Below are positions 30,882 through 42,380 of a stretch of 64,000 nt of DNA, in pieces. The stretch is from Plazaster borealis (taxonomy: Eukaryota > Echinodermata > Asteroidea > Forcipulatida > Labidiasteridae). The notes beneath the pieces are model-generated. The model saw nothing but the letters and a program-made list of their open reading frames with translations. It did no database searches and was not told the origin of the DNA. The stretch lies in the NCBI GenBank assembly GCA_021014325.1, contig CM037461.1:21685376-21749375 (forward strand), read 5' to 3'. Each line of letters opens with the position of its first letter. Position 1 is the stretch's first letter. The translations under genes and the position numbers were made by a program.

Positions 30882-31489
30882 AGAGCTGCCTGTACTCTTC
30901 CTGATTCTGCAGAAAGTTCCCTGAAAATAAACCAATCTTTCCATGTTCTCTTGAACAAATTTGAAAATCTCCAGCTGATTATGGAAACTTTGTCCCTATT
31001 TATGTTGAATGTAATTTTCTAAATATCGCCCCGATTGTTGGACAAAAAATAAAATCTCCCTGATTATGGAAACTTTGTCCCTATTTATGTTGAATTTCAA
31101 CATATAGAAAATTTCTAAATATCTCCCGGATCGTTGTACAAAATCTCTCTGATTAAATGGAAACTTTGTCCCTATTTACATGTATGTTGAATGTAATTTC
31201 TAAATATCGCCCCGATTGTTGTACAAAATCTCCCTGATTATGGAAACTTTGTCCCTATTTATGTTGAATGTAATTTCCAAATTTCTCCCCGATTAATGTA
31301 CAAAATCTCTCTGATTATGGAAACTTTGTCCAGATTTATGCTGTATTTAGTTTCTAGATATCTCCTTGATTGTTGTACAAAATCTCCCTGATTATGGAAA
31401 CTTTGTCCCTATTTATGTTGAGTGTAATTTTCTAAATATCTCCCCGATTGTTGTACAAAATCTCCCCGATTGCAAGATGCCAACTGTTG
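30882..31489. mobile_element. CAGAGCTGCC-terminal element with internal tandem repeats (family H2)
   Basis: CAGAGCTGCCTG at the left and CAACTGTTGTCAGCTCTG at the right are the ends. Between them a 76-89-bp unit (GATTATGGAAACTTTGTCCC...TTGTACAAAATCTCCC) repeats about six times, at 30977, 31062, 31151, 31236, 31312 and 31390. Confidence 0.8.
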
Positions 31490-31755
31490 TCAGCTCTGAT
31501 ACATGTGCAGTTAGATGAGTTGTATGCCAAACTAAACCAATCTTTCCATGTTCTGATGAACAAATTTGAAAATCTCCAGCTGATTATGGAAACTTTGTCC
31601 CTATTTATGTTGAAAGTAATTTTCTAAATATCTCCCTGATTGTTGTACAAAATCTCCCCGATTGTTGTACAAAATCTCCCCGATTGCAAGATGCCAACTG
31701 TTGTCAGCTCTGATACATGTGCAGTTAGATGAGTTGTATGCCAAACTAAACCAAG
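31490..31755. repeat. Partial H2 duplication including flanking sequence
   Basis: The flank ATACATGTGCAGTTAGATGA...CAAACTAAACCA (31490-31530) recurs at 31713-31755 after a second, shorter H2 copy (31524-31712). The duplication took in non-element DNA, so it arose by local rearrangement rather than transposition. Confidence 0.75.
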
Positions 31756-31762
31756 GCTCAAA

Positions 31763-32096
31763 ATAAACACTGGAACGCAGGCTCGAGGCTAGTGATTTTA
31801 GTGTCGGGGCCAGTAAAAATACCTCACTGTGCAATATTTTTCACAACAAAGCTGATGTTCACTTCCAACATCTTTCAATTCTGTTGAGCATCAAAGTATA
31901 CTATATCAATATTACACAAACTTGTCTTTTAGTGCTTGTAATACTTGTTAAACACAGTTTATGTTAAACTGTGTAAACAAAAATTATCATCTTGATTTTG
32001 TATTGTATGAAAAATTCTGGTCTAGTGAAAATTTTGAGCTACAAGCCCTGCAGTCTTGTGGATTTTCACACCAAATTCGAACCCTGTAAACCAATC
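31763..32096 (+). mobile_element. Dispersed repeat, uninterrupted copy of 8608-9625
   Basis: From GCTCAAAATAAACACTGGAA to CACACCAAATTCGAACCCTG, with CTTTCAATTCTGTTGAGCAT inside. Partial copies lie at 55268-55720 and 23600-23660. Confidence 0.65.
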
Positions 32097-32245
32097 TTTC
32101 CATGTTCTGATGAACAAATTTGAGAATCTCCCTGATAATGGAAACTTTGTCCGTATATGTTGAATATAATTTCTAAATATCTTCCCGAGTGTTGTACAAA
32201 ATCCTTCCTGATTGCAAGATGCCAAATGTTGGCAGCTATGCCATC
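32090..32245. repeat. H2 family fragment
   Basis: CCAATCTTTCCATGTTCTGA, GAAACTTTGTCCGTATATG and TTGCAAGATGCCAAATGTTG match the right half of 30882-31489. Confidence 0.7.
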
Positions 32246-32768
32246 CCCTATGCTTCGTTTCATGCCATAAAGCCACATCATTTACTGATTTATTACATCT
32301 GCACACCACTAATGACACTAGTAGGAGGGTAAAGGCGCCGATCTTGTCATTTCCTCGGGGATGCTCCTCTCTTAACCTCCCCCTCTCTCTCTTTATTAAC
32401 GTTTTTCATTTTTGACATTTTGCCGGTCAATTCCGATGAATAATACAAATGATTAAAGGTGTAGACCTTTCTATAGCAATGTCACAGCCCAAGTTTTTGC
32501 CAACCGAGATTTGAAAACTATGGAAAGCCATAAACGCAAAACAAAAACAGATAGCCACAGTTTGTAACAATGTTACACAAATATTCAAAAATAGTGTTGA
32601 ATTTGTTGGAAACAAAGCAACCAATCATGGGATTGGGAGGTATTTTATTAAATTGAAAGTTTGCAGAAAATGTTGAATTTGGTTAAAACATCTGTTAACA
32701 CGATTGAATATTTTACTGACATTCGACCGTCCATGCCAACGAGCGCGGTTTGTTTATCAAAAATGGAA
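32246..32768. other. Unassigned stretch
   Basis: A TTAAAGGTGTAGACC at about 32453 may be a MITE terminus. No exon was recognised. Confidence 0.3.
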
Positions 32769-32935
32769 AGGTCTTTTGCACAGGATTGGTAAGGATAAAA
32801 AACTTTGTTTAATTTTAGTCTGAAAGTTGACTGCTTTATGAAGCTCATAAGATAATCATTGATTCTGTGAAATATTTCCCTCTGAAATGAAGGCATATTC
32901 AAGAAAACTGTTTCTGAAAACCTAAACCTTTAACC
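32769..32935 (+). mobile_element. TTAA-type MITE fragment (family T8)
   Basis: AGGTCTTTTGCACAGGATTG, TTTAATTTTAGTCTGAAAGT and GTGAAATATTTCCCTCTGAA match 32987-33337; the right end is lost. Confidence 0.6.
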
Positions 32936-32986
32936 TTTTTTTTTGACATTTTGCCAATCAATTCCTATGAATTACAAATGAGTAAT

Positions 32987-33337
32987 AGGTATTGCACTGG
33001 AATGGTAAGGATGAAAAATATCATGGTTTAATTTCAGTCTGAAAGTTGACTGCTTTTAAGTTCATACGAGAACCATTTATTCTGTGAAATATTTCCCTCT
33101 GAAATGAAGTCATATTCGAGAAAACTGTATCTGAAAATCTTGTTACAAACCAAAATTAAGGACAATATGTGTTTACATGCTGAAAACCTTTTTTTTCCAC
33201 TAATTTTCTCCTGACTCAAACAATGGACTAAGCCTAAATTTTCACAGGTTTGTTATTTCATTTAAATGGTTGATCACACACAACATGAACACTGTGTGCG
33301 ACTATTTTGTCAGCTCTACCAATCCCGTGTAATACCT
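32987..33337 (+). mobile_element. TTAA-type MITE (family T8), 351 bp
   Basis: Left end AGGTATTGCACTGGAATGGT, right end ACCAATCCCGTGTAATACCT, then TTAA (33338-33341). The left flank TAAT is a decayed target. The right TTAA is shared with the next element. Confidence 0.75.
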
Positions 33338-33341
33338 TTAA

Positions 33342-33708
33342 AGGCATCGTACACGTTTGGAAATTGTCAAAGACCAGTGTTCTCACTTGGTGTATCCCAA
33401 CAATATGCATAAAATAACAAGCCTGTGAAAATTTGGGCTCAATTGGTCATCGAAGTTGCAAGAAAATGATGGAAGAAAAAACACCCTTGTTGTACAAATT
33501 TGTGTGCTTTCAGATAGGAATAAAAACTTCTTGCAAGAAGTTTTTATTATTTTAGTGAGAAATTACCTCTTTCTCAAAAACTACGTTACTTCAGAGGGAG
33601 TCGTTTCCTACAATGTTTTATACTATCAACAGCTCTCCGTTGCTTGTTACCAAGTAAGTTTTTATGCTAATATTTGTTTTGAGTCATTACCAAACGTGTA
33701 CGATACCT
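33342..33708 (+). mobile_element. Complete TTAA MITE (family T1), 367 bp
   Basis: TTAA at 33338-33341 and 33709-33712. Ends AGGCATCGTACACGTTTGG and CCAAACGTGTACGATACCT. Carries the central ACTTCTTGCAAGAAGT palindrome. Confidence 0.9.
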
Positions 33709-33904
33709 TTAATTAAGTGAGGAGGACAGCCAAGTATTAAATTGTTTGATGTGGCCTGAAATGTAACACATCTGACTCTGTGTATACGTAGTAATCCATC
33801 TGATCATGTGACACAACCTCCTGGCCTTTTTATACTGTTTCGGATCATCGGGGGTGAAAGAATGCCACGCGGCATGACTGCCGGAGGGAGGGCGAGGGCG
33901 GGAG

Positions 33905-34360
33905 AGAGCAGGGATTTGCACCCTCCGTGTTAAACTGTGAAAGAGAGGGGGGGTTATTGACATTTGGATCGGGGGGGGGGGGTGGGCGTGATGGGGATTG
34001 AATCATTTGGATTTGGTTGGATTAGTGTACGCTGTACATGTCAACTGTGAAAGAGAGTTTGGATCGGGGGTGGGGGGGATGGGGTCAACTTTGCATGATG
34101 GGGATTGAATCATTTGGATTTGGTTGGATTAGTGTACGCTGTACATGTCAACTGTGAAAGAGAGTTTGGATCGTGGTGGGGGGGGGGGTCAACTTCCCAT
34201 GATGGGGATTGAATAATTTGGATTAGTGTACGCTGTACATGTCAACTGTGAAAGAGAGTTTGGATCGGGGGTGGGGGGGATGGGGTCAACTTTCCATGAT
34301 GGGGATTGAATCAATTGGATTTGGTTGGATTAGTGTACATTGTACGCTGTACATGTCCAG
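33905..34360. repeat. Tandem repeat, about 100 bp x 4
   Basis: GATGGGGATTGAAT recurs at about 33990, 34097, 34201 and 34298, with TTAGTGTACGCTGTACATGT, CAACTGTGAAAGAGAG and a variable G-run. Differences are mainly in the G-runs. Confidence 0.9.
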
Positions 34361-34644
34361 GGGTGGTATTGCTTCAGGTTGAAGAGATCTCGCAGTCAGT
34401 TTGTGTAGGGTTCAGATTTATGTGCTGTGCACGATCAATTTTGACTCAAGTGTACATGTAGCTCACCTACATGTATTAGACAAATTAGTCTCCAGTGGAC
34501 CGTTCATCATAGACTGCAAGAAAGATTCACCATCTGCTGGCATGTACACACGTACATGTAGTTGTGTTCCCTACCTCATGATCATCAATACCAAATGTCC
34601 AAAGGAAAAGGGGACCAGACCATTCTGTCCTATCCTCAGTTTGG

Positions 34645-34852
34645 AAACATGGGCGTTATTTCATAGAGCTGCTTCAAGTGCAAAAAGTAGCTAAGCACAA
34701 CAAAAAAATGCTTACCAGGTAGTAAGGTTACCAGCCAAAATACTATGTTGCATGTACAATATGTGGCTGGTATCCTGCTTATTTTTGCTTAGCAGAAAAT
34801 TTGTAGGCAATATTTTCTGCTTTTAAAGCAGTTCTCTGAAATTGGGACATGG
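34645..34852. mobile_element. GGGCCC-type MITE (family P1), decayed ends
   Basis: TTATTTCATAGAGCTGCTTC...AAGCAGTTCTCTGAAATTGG with TTACCAGCCAAAATACTA and GGCTGGTATCCTGCT inside. Confidence 0.7.
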
Positions 34853-34943
34853 TCTGTGGATGTGGTTGTAGCTTGAACAAGTGTTGACGCAAAGGATGCC
34901 CATAGCAACACCCTTAGCAACAGACGCAGCCACCAAAAGTCCT

Positions 34944-35137
34944 GGGCCCAATTTCATGAAGCTGTTAAGCAGAAAATTCTGCTAAGCAAATTTCTTTGCT
35001 AAGCAAGAAATTAGTGGGCACCAGTCACATCAATGGTAACTGTGTGGTATTTTGGCTGGTAACCTATTTTTCCTAAGCAAGAGTTTTCTGTGCTTAGCAA
35101 GTTTCTGTGCTTACATGCCTTATGAAATTGGGCCCTG
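34944..35137. mobile_element. GGGCCC-terminal MITE (family P1)
   Basis: GGGCCCAATTTCATGAAGCT at the left, CCTTATGAAATTGGGCCC at the right, about 90 bp after the previous copy and in the opposite orientation of the inner blocks. Confidence 0.8.
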
Positions 35138-35214
35138 ATGTTTTTTGAGTAGGGCGCCCTCGGCTAGAGGTCAAACGTACAAGATGTGCGTTTTCCATTG
35201 TTGCACTGCTGTTT

Positions 35215-35310
35215 TACCTCTTTTGATTGCGGTGTGATATCTTTGTTCCAGAAGAGGTGTGGGGGAGGGGAGGTTGCCAGCCATCCAGTCAAAGCCATTC
35301 AGAAGGCATA
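35215..35310 (-). mobile_element. S4 SINE 5' fragment (probable)
   Basis: GATATCTTTGTTCCAGAAGA followed by a G-rich run and CCAGTCAAAG resembles the 5' flank block of 16440-16535. Confidence 0.35.
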
Positions 35311-35409
35311 AAATACATTGTAGTATTATGACCGCCTATGACCTACCAAATACATGTACATGTATGTATAATGTACTTACAGTACGTATACATGTACGTA
35401 CATATTAAC

Positions 35410-36165
35410 ATGCCTTGCCCTCAAGCTTTTTGTAGAGTAACCCACAGGGCTAGTAAACTGTGCATGTTACTTGCCCCCAAGAAGTTTTAGTAGCCCAGAT
35501 TTTAAACTTATAGTAGACTGTCATCTTTCTGAATGTATTTATCAGTTGGTAGCAATGACAACCAGTTTAATAGTCGGATGAAATTACATTCATACACTCA
35601 CAAATAACTTCCCACACATTTTTAAAATGTATTATTCACATCCGAAAAGGAAGAAATATGAGCATTTTAAAGGCACTGAACACGTTTGGTGTTGTCAAAG
35701 ACCAGTATTCTCACTTGGTGTATCCCATGCATAAAATAACAAGCCTGTGAACATTTGGGCTCAATTGGTCACCGAAGTTGCAAGAAAATGATGAAAGAAA
35801 AAACACCCTTGTTGTACAAATTGATGTGCTTTCAGATAGGAATAAAAGGCTTCTTGCAAGAAGTCTTTTATTATTTTAGTGAGAAATTACCTCTTTCTCA
35901 AAAACTACGTTACAAATGTACTTCAGAGGGAGTCGTTTCTCACAATGTTTTACACTATCAACAGCTCTCTGTTGCTTGTTACCAAGTAAATTTTTAGGCT
36001 AATATATATTTTGAGTAATTACCAAACGTGTACGATGCCTTTAAACAAGTTTTTAGTACATTATGTACATGTAGGTCACAGGGCAAGTTGAGAAATGGTG
36101 TTTACTAGCCCAGAACAGTTGTTACATGTGTACATGTACTAGACAATGGATGCTGGGCTGTGTTA
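35410..36165 (+). repeat. TAGCCC-family dispersed repeat split by a TTAA MITE
   Basis: CTTGCCCCCAAGAAGTTTTA...GAGCATTTTAA (to 35670) and ACAAGTTTTTAGTAC...CACAGGGCAAGTTGAGAAAT (from 36045) correspond to the continuous copy at 24160-24545, which reads ATTTTAAACAAG at the junction. Confidence 0.8.
35671..36040 (+). mobile_element. Complete TTAA MITE (family T1), 370 bp, nested
   Basis: TTAA at 35667-35670 and 36041-36044. Ends AGGCACTGAACACGTTTGG and CCAAACGTGTACGATGCCT. The central palindrome reads GGCTTCTTGCAAGAAGTC here. Confidence 0.9.
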
Positions 36166-36517
36166 AGGGGGAGCTCTGTATGAACTGTATTGTGTACAAT
36201 GTACATGTACCTGTATTTTAACTTGTAATTTGCAGTCTTTACAATGTTCAAATTATAATGGGTTTTCTTCCTGCCGTTCAGTTTCACTTTCGCACCAAAT
36301 AATGCATCATGCGTAGTTTCTCTTGTTTATTTTGTAGTTTCGAGAGGACATTTCCTCGTTCGCTGAACACTTCCCTTGTAGCATTAATACTGCTATTAGT
36401 TCATCGTTATTAGTAACTGCTATGTCGTGATAAACATAAATCTACATATCTACATCATGTAACCAGAGCTGACGATTCTTTAGAAAGTTCTCTGAAAATA
36501 AACAAATCTTTAAATGT

Positions 36518-36630
36518 GTAGGATTTGAAACTTTGCATGGTGGAAATACGATATGGAAAGGTTTGCGGTAACACCATGTAATATCTCCAAATGAGTTGGG
36601 GTGGCTCTGAAAAGAACCGTTGGTTTCAAT
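36518..36630 (+). repeat. Dispersed repeat shared with about 42940-43165
   Basis: GTAGGATTTGAAACTTTGCA, GGTTTGCGGTAACACCATGT and GAGTTGGGGTGGCTCTGAAA recur inverted at 42945-43045; part recurs again at 43100-43162. Confidence 0.75.
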
Positions 36631-36672
36631 TCAATAAACTAAATCTTGAAATGTTTGTGGGAAAGCACGTTT

Positions 36673-37604
36673 GCCAGAGCTGCCAACTCTCCCTGATTAT
36701 GCAGCAAATTCCCTGAAATAAACCTATCTTTAAATGTTCGTGGGAAAGCACATTTGCCAGAGCTGCCAACTCTCCCTGATTCTGCAGCAAGTTCTCTGAA
36801 AATAAACCAACTTTTAAATGTTTGTGGGAAAGCACGTTTGCCAGAGCTGCCAACTCTCCCTGATTCTGCAGCAAGTTCTCTGAAAATAAACCAACTTTTA
36901 AATGTTTGTGGGAAAGCGCGTTTGCCAGAGCTGCTAACTCTCCCTGATTCTGCAGAAAGTTCCCTGAAAATAAACCAATCTTTAAAGGTATCGTACAAGT
37001 TTGGTATTAAATGACTCAAAAAAAATATTAGCATAAAAACTTACTTGGTAACAAGCAACGGAAAGCTGTTGATAGTATAAAACATTGTAGGAAACGACTC
37101 CCTCTGAAGTGAGGTAGTTTTTGAGAAAGAGGCAATTTCTCACTAAAATAATAAAAACTTCTTGCGAGAAGTTTTTATTCCTATCTGAAAGCACTCAAAT
37201 TTGTACAACAAGGGTGTTTTTTTTTCTTTCATCATTTTCTTGCAACTTCGATGACCAATTGAGCCCAAATTTTCACAGGCTTGTTATTTTATTCATATGT
37301 TGGGATACACCAAGTGAAAACACTGGACAATTTCCAAACATGTTCAGTGCCTTTAAATGTTCGTGGGAAAGCACGTTTGCCAGAGCTGCTAACTCGCCCT
37401 GATTCTGCAGTAAGTTCTCTGAAACTAAGCCAATCTTTCCATTTCCATGTTGTGATGAACAAATTTGAAAATCTCTCTGATCATGGAAACTTGTTCCCAA
37501 TTATGTTGAATGTAATAATTCTAAATATCGCCCTGATTGTTGTACAGTCTCCATGATTGCAAGATGCAAATGCTAGCAGCTCTGCCAGTGCAATCCTCAT
37601 TGAT
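36673..37604. mobile_element. H2 element with 84-bp tandem units, split by a TTAA MITE
   Basis: CCAGAGCTGCC starts at 36674, 36757, 36841 and 36925 (83-84-bp units). The series is broken at 36982 by the MITE 36986-37352 and resumes with ATGTTCGTGGGAAAGCACGT, ending TGCTAGCAGCTCTG at about 37585. Every other unit reads CTTTAAATGTT at the junction. Confidence 0.85.
36986..37352 (-). mobile_element. Complete TTAA MITE (family T1), 367 bp, inside a tandem array
   Basis: TTAA at 36982-36985 and 37353-37356. Ends AGGTATCGTACAAGTTTGG and CCAAACATGTTCAGTGCCT. The central palindrome is intact apart from one change (CTTGCGAGAAG). Confidence 0.9.
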
Positions 37605-37712
37605 TTGATGTTTTCTTCCGTTGGTCTGTGTACAAATTGAGTCTGCAGGAATTCCACTGCTCTGTGGCTCTCTTGTAAACATGTGATGTCACAGGTTACA
37701 TGGTCTATAAAT
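37600..37712 (+). mobile_element. H3 element fragment
   Basis: TCTGTGTACAAATTGAGTCT, TGTAAACATGTGATGTCACA and GGTCTATAAAT match the right part of 16028-16357. Confidence 0.65.
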
Positions 37713-37969
37713 ATGCAACACATGGGTCTGTAAAACCAATCCATCTACGCTGTGTGACAAATCGTAGATGCTACCCCTCCCCCTAACCAGTCAAACAAAT
37801 ATTTGGCATTGCAGTGTCAAACCTTGTAGCTTGGACGTGTCATAATTAGGGTTCAGTTGACTGAATGGGAAAGCCTGTCCGCTATATCCTGACCTTTGAC
37901 ACTATCCGTTAAGTGCCCTCGATGTTGATGCGAGCAAAACACTCCCAGATTGTCTTTCCTCTTTATGTA

Positions 37970-38440
37970 ACATGAGTACACTATGTATATTGAGTATGTA
38001 ACTTGTGTTACATGAGTAAAAGTACATGTGCATGTAACATTAGTATATATTGTGTGTACATGTAACATGAGTACACATGTACATGTAACACATAACATGA
38101 GTAAACGTACATGTGCATGTGTAACATGAGTAAATGTACATTTGCATGTAATGTGTGTAACACGAGTTTAGTGTAACATGGGTAAATTTAAATGTGCATG
38201 TACTTAAAGTACATGAAGTACATGTAACGTGAGTACATGTAATATGAGTACATGTAACAGTTATGTAACATGAGTAAATATACGTGTGCATGTAACATGA
38301 GTACATGTAGCCTACATGTAGGTGACATGTGCATGTAATTCGAGTATCAGTATAAAAACACATAGAGCACATTGTAATATTTAATACAAATTCAACATCA
38401 TGAGTAAATGTACGTGTGCATACGTGTAACATGAGTGACC
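37970..38440. repeat. Degenerate ACATGAGTAA repeat region
   Basis: GTAACATGAGTAAATGTACA-like units with TGTGCATGTAAC recur irregularly, roughly every 25-35 bp. The long Cys/Thr-rich frame on the minus strand is a by-product. Confidence 0.8.
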
Positions 38441-38635
38441 GTAACACAACACATGCCTTAGGTTGGCACAAATCTGTCATGACTGTTCTGTCTATGATGT
38501 AAAACCCCTATTTTTATGAAGAAAACGACTGTGTATACATTGTACACCTATGTTTATTTCATCAGGTGTACATACTGTACATGTACATACGTACATGTAC
38601 ATTGTACACGGTCGTATTCTTCATATTCTTTCTTT

Positions 38636-38800
38636 TCAGGGCTCTTCCCGGGTTTTTTTTCAAAACTGGTGGGCATTCTGGATTCAAATTTTGAAGGTTT
38701 GGCCGAAGCACGCTGGATTGAAACATATCGGTCCTTGGAATGTTTTTGTTTTACTTGGTGTTTAATCTTTGGTTAACCTGTGCAATCTGGAGCATTCAAA
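38636..38800 (+). mobile_element. H1 MITE, left part
   Basis: CAGGGCTCTTCCCGGG, AACTGGTGGGCATTCTGG and CAATCTGGAGCATTC; the right terminus is absent. Confidence 0.65.
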
Positions 38801-39363
38801 ATACTGCCTTCATGATATTTTATAATGTATTGAAATTAATGTGCAAGTACTTTGCAAACAAAATGTATTGAAATTGTTGTGTCTTGTGCCTCCCGAGCTA
38901 CTGGAAAATAACAATTCCAGACACTCGGCAGGGTTTTATCTAAACGACATCTGACCTTGTTGCTGAAATGCTGGGTAAAGGGGTCACTGAGGTCGTTTGA
39001 GGTCAATTGAGGATTTCCTACAGTGGGCCATCAAGGAAGTACTTGACAAGATGCAAGTATTGAAATTGTTCAACAAATTAAATGAAGTTAAAGGGCAAGT
39101 ACAGTGGGTACTTTGCTGTTTATTTTGAACAATGTGAGGGCTTAAATTAAATTTACGCGAAGTAAAAAAAAAAGGTATTTTTCTTTTTATTATTGATATT
39201 TTATTTGCCCATTGATACAAGAAAACGACATACAGGCAGTCCAAATAAGATAAACTGTAGGCTGTGGGACGGATTTGCCATTTCGTGGAAAGCGATGATA
39301 AAGTATACATTTTAATGCAGTACTGCATTTTTGGGGACATTTCGCACTGGTATCAAGCTTTGT
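38801..39363. other. Unassigned stretch
   Basis: No repeat family or exon was recognised; the minus-strand 118-codon frame (38984-39340) has no visible domain and no splice support. Confidence 0.35.
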
Positions 39364-39722
39364 GGCGTGTTGTGGCCGAGCGGTTAAGAGCACCGTACTC
39401 GAGCTCTGGTGTTTCTGATCAGCAGAGTGTGGGTTGAGACCTGGTCTGTCATGGCAGTTGTGTCCCTGAGCTTGAATACCATAATTGCTTTGTCCTCCGG
39501 ATGGGACATTAAGCGTACATGTACATGTACATGTACATGTACATGTAGGTTCCGTTTGCTAGGATTGGTAGTGCATGTAAAAGAACCCAGACTACTTATC
39601 GTGGAAGAGTAGGGGTTAACCCCGGTGTTTCTGGTTCACAGAGCAAGCACTCTTGTTTACAGGTTTCCTCAGGCTTGCGAGCTACAGTGATAAAGTTCAC
39701 TTAAATGAGGCATCCTTGGTTT
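39364..39722 (+). mobile_element. tRNA-derived SINE, subfamily with a different 3' part (S2)
   Basis: Head GTTGTGGCCGAGCGGTTAAG, then GATCAGCAGAGTGTGGGTTG, then GTAAAAGAACCCAG. The 3' part AGGCTTGCGAGCTAC...AATGAGGCATCCTTGG differs from the main family and matches 58563-58888. A (TACATG)n run has grown inside at 39516-39547. Confidence 0.8.
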
Positions 39723-39902
39723 CATTATAGTAATTATAAAAAGCAAACTTTCAGATTTAAATTTTTTCTATATTCTATCTTGCAATTAATCTCAGCGTGT
39801 ATCATCATGCCTTAAAGACAAAGCATACATGTACCTCTGGTTTTTAGAACCGTTCGATTGTTTGAATACATATGAATGTAGATACATGTACACTGTACAA
39901 TA

Positions 39903-40215
39903 AAATTAACCTGTTAAAATTTCATTTCAAAAGGTGGTAGCTTTTTTGAGATATCGCCGAAAATCTGGAGTGGTTATGTCCACGAAAAAAAAAAAGTCCG
40001 TAACTGGAATAGACAATCTGAGAAAAGTTTCTGCTTGAGACCTTTCTCAGATTTAAATGTTTTTGAATCCCTTTCTCCAAAACCACCTGCCTTAGAAGGG
40101 AATCGTTTCTCAAAATGTTATAGTACATACACTATCAACAGCTGCAGTGCTTCTTACCAAGTAAGTTTTTATGGTAATTAATTATGTGGAGTAATTACCA
40201 GAAGGTATAACCCCC
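39903..40215 (-). mobile_element. TTAA-type MITE remnant (family T3)
   Basis: ATTTCATTTCAAAAGGTGGT, ATATCGCCGAAAATCTGGAG, a central hairpin CTGAGAAAAG...CCTTTCTCAG and TACCAAGTAAGTTTTTATGG. Both termini are decayed. Confidence 0.7.
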
Positions 40216-40397
40216 CCCCCTTTAACTGGTGTTTTGATTCGGACTCTGAAAAGTTTCTTTGTCATCAAAGTTGGCAGTTTCTAAACTTGGCAGGGCAAGG
40301 GCATTTCCTGGAAGAAGAAACCCTACGATGGTTAGAACAATTGTACGGCATTCTTCCCTGTTCGTCATTGGCATTGTCCCAGCAAGGGCTGTATTAA

Positions 40398-40791
40398 AGG
40401 GATTGTATACGTTTGGTAATTAGAACCCATTGTTTGTTTCAATCACATAAAGTTGTAGATACCATAAAACTAACCTGTGAAAATTTCATTTCAAAAGGTG
40501 GTAGCGTTTTTTGAGATATTGCCGAAAATCTGGAGCGGTTATGTCCACGCAGGAAGAATAAACTGCAATTGGGATGTACACAATCTGAGAAACGTTACTG
40601 TCAGTAAGGCTTCTCAGATTCAAATTTTTTGTGATAAAAAGTGATATTTTATTCCATAACCCCACTACTTCGAAGTGACAAGTTTCTCCAAATGCATTAT
40701 ACTATCCAAAGCTGCTGTACTTCTTACCAAGTAAGTTTTTTATTGCCATTAATTTTCAAAGTCATTACCAAACCTACTGTATACAGACCCT
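40398..40791 (-). mobile_element. Complete TTAA MITE (family T3), 394 bp
   Basis: TTAA at 40394-40397 and 40792-40795. Ends AGGGATTGTATACGTTTGGT and GTATACAGACCCT. The central hairpin is AATCTGAGAAACGTTACTG...CAGTAAGGCTTCTCAGATT. Confidence 0.85.
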
Positions 40792-40845
40792 TTAAAGGGA
40801 GGGTATCGGGGTTCAAATTTGACACTGGATCGCAGTGACTTCATG

Positions 40846-41190
40846 ACCAGGGCCCAAAATAATGCTTACCAGAATAAGGTTACCAGCCAAAACAGCATTC
40901 CACATGTACCATTTGTGACTGGTCTCCTGCTTATTTTTGCTTAGCAGAAAATTTCTAAGCAATAGTAAAAGCAGCTCTATGAAATAGTTCCACAGGCCAA
41001 ATTTCATAGAGCTGCTTATAAGCAGAAAATAGTGCTTAACAAATTTCTGCTGAGCAAAAGTGAGCAGGATACCAGTCACAAATGGTACACATGACATGGT
41101 GTTTTGGCTGGTAACCTGAATCTGGTAAGCATAATTGTTTTTTGTGCTGAGCTGCTTTTTGTGCTTTTAACGGCAACTCGATGAAATCGT
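40846..41190. mobile_element. Two P1 MITE copies in inverted orientation
   Basis: CAGGGCCCAAAATAATGC...GCAGCTCTATGAAATAG (to about 40990) is followed at once by GGCCAAATTTCATAGAGCTG...CGATGAAATCG. The inner blocks TTACCAGCCAAAACAGC and GTTTTGGCTGGTAACC are inverted, so about 300 bp could fold back. Confidence 0.7.
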
Positions 41191-41811
41191 TTCCTGAACT
41201 CTGTACCCTCTGAGGATACTCTCATTCCTGCCATAATAAGGTGGGATGTTTAGCACTCACGACAGAAGAAAAAAATTAGAAGAAGAAGAAGAAGATGAAG
41301 AAAAAAAACTAAACTGTACGTGTCCAATTATTTCCGATGCTATTCTCAGGGGGGAAAGGGTTTGCCTGGTTGACTTGCATGATAAAAAGGTCAGATGATG
41401 AGGGGGAAGGGGGATCTGGTGGAGTTGTGGGAAGGTGATGATTGATTGAAGAGGGATTTCCTACGACCTTGATGGGGGTGGACTTCTTTCTGATAATGTA
41501 CATCAAGGATATTTATATATATTTCAAACTTATAGGTAGGGTCATATAGATTGGTGTTTTTTGTCAACGTAATGCTGATTTATTGGCGAAATCATCAAGA
41601 AAGACACAGTAAAAGTCACATGTGAATGTCATAGCTGAATACAGTGTCTACATGTACTTGTTGAGAACACAGCAAAAAACTGTTGGTATTTTCACACGAA
41701 CGGAGAATCCATCCACGTTTAGCGAGGTGAAGGTGAAATTCTAACAAATTTACAAGTTCAAGTTTACAGTTTTTCCTTTATTTTTACTTTTTTTACGAAA
41801 AGGGTGTTTAT
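41191..41811. other. Unassigned stretch
   Basis: An AGAAGAAGAAGAAGATGAAG run at 41278-41300; otherwise no recognised repeat or exon. Confidence 0.35.
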
Positions 41812-41953
41812 GAATGGGAATAAAAGAGTAGTTACTCGGTCTTAAACGGTTGTTTAAAACCTTGCAGGGTCGTGGCCGTGCGATATCACACGGCCCTGAC
41901 CATGCCGGTTTTAAGCGGCAGTTTAAAACCTCGTCGCCTCTCTTCTATTCCCT
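41812..41953. mobile_element. Foldback element (family F), second copy
   Basis: GAATGGGAATAAAAGAGTAG and CTTCTATTCCC at the ends; GCAGGGTCGTGGCCGTGCGA pairs with CACACGGCCCTGACC. It shares the upstream context TTTATGAATGGGAATAAA with 14780-14948. The inner TTAAACGG palindrome is decayed. Confidence 0.75.
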
Positions 41954-42079
41954 TTTAAATTTAAATTTCCCTGATACAAAGAGAGCAAGCTATCGAGCCT
42001 TGACTCGTCAGTTTTTTAAATTTTTTTTAAATGAGATATCGCCCAACTCACAAGGCCGGACGGCCACTACAAGGTGAGG

Positions 42080-42380
42080 GCTACACTTAACTGATTTGGG
42101 CTGTCGACCCAAATCAGCTGTCACCAGGGGCACGTTGCCACCTACTCCTGGGGCTGAAACAGGGTTGCCCCCTTTACAGTCCGTAAGGATGTAGGCATGG
42201 GTATCGTCCACTAGGAGCCTGGCTGGTAGAGCAGAATGCACTACCTTCCCAACTTTTACGAAGCAATTATGGTTAAGTGCTTTGCTCAAGGGCACAAGTG
42301 TCACGACCTGGATTCAAACCCACACTCTGCTGCTGAGAGCTTGGGTCCGGTGAACTGAACCACTCGGTCACGACACGCCA
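42080..42380 (-). mobile_element. tRNA-derived SINE with a third body type (S3)
   Basis: The minus-strand head TGGCGTGTCGTGACCGAGTG and B-box GTTTGAATCCAGG match the main SINE, but the body (CTGATTTGGGTCGACAG, GCAACGTGCCCCTGG) is unrelated. Confidence 0.6.

Noticed and set aside
38040..38480. A 146-codon Cys/Thr-rich frame
   Set aside because: It lies in the degenerate ACATGAGTAA repeat and is compositionally an artefact.
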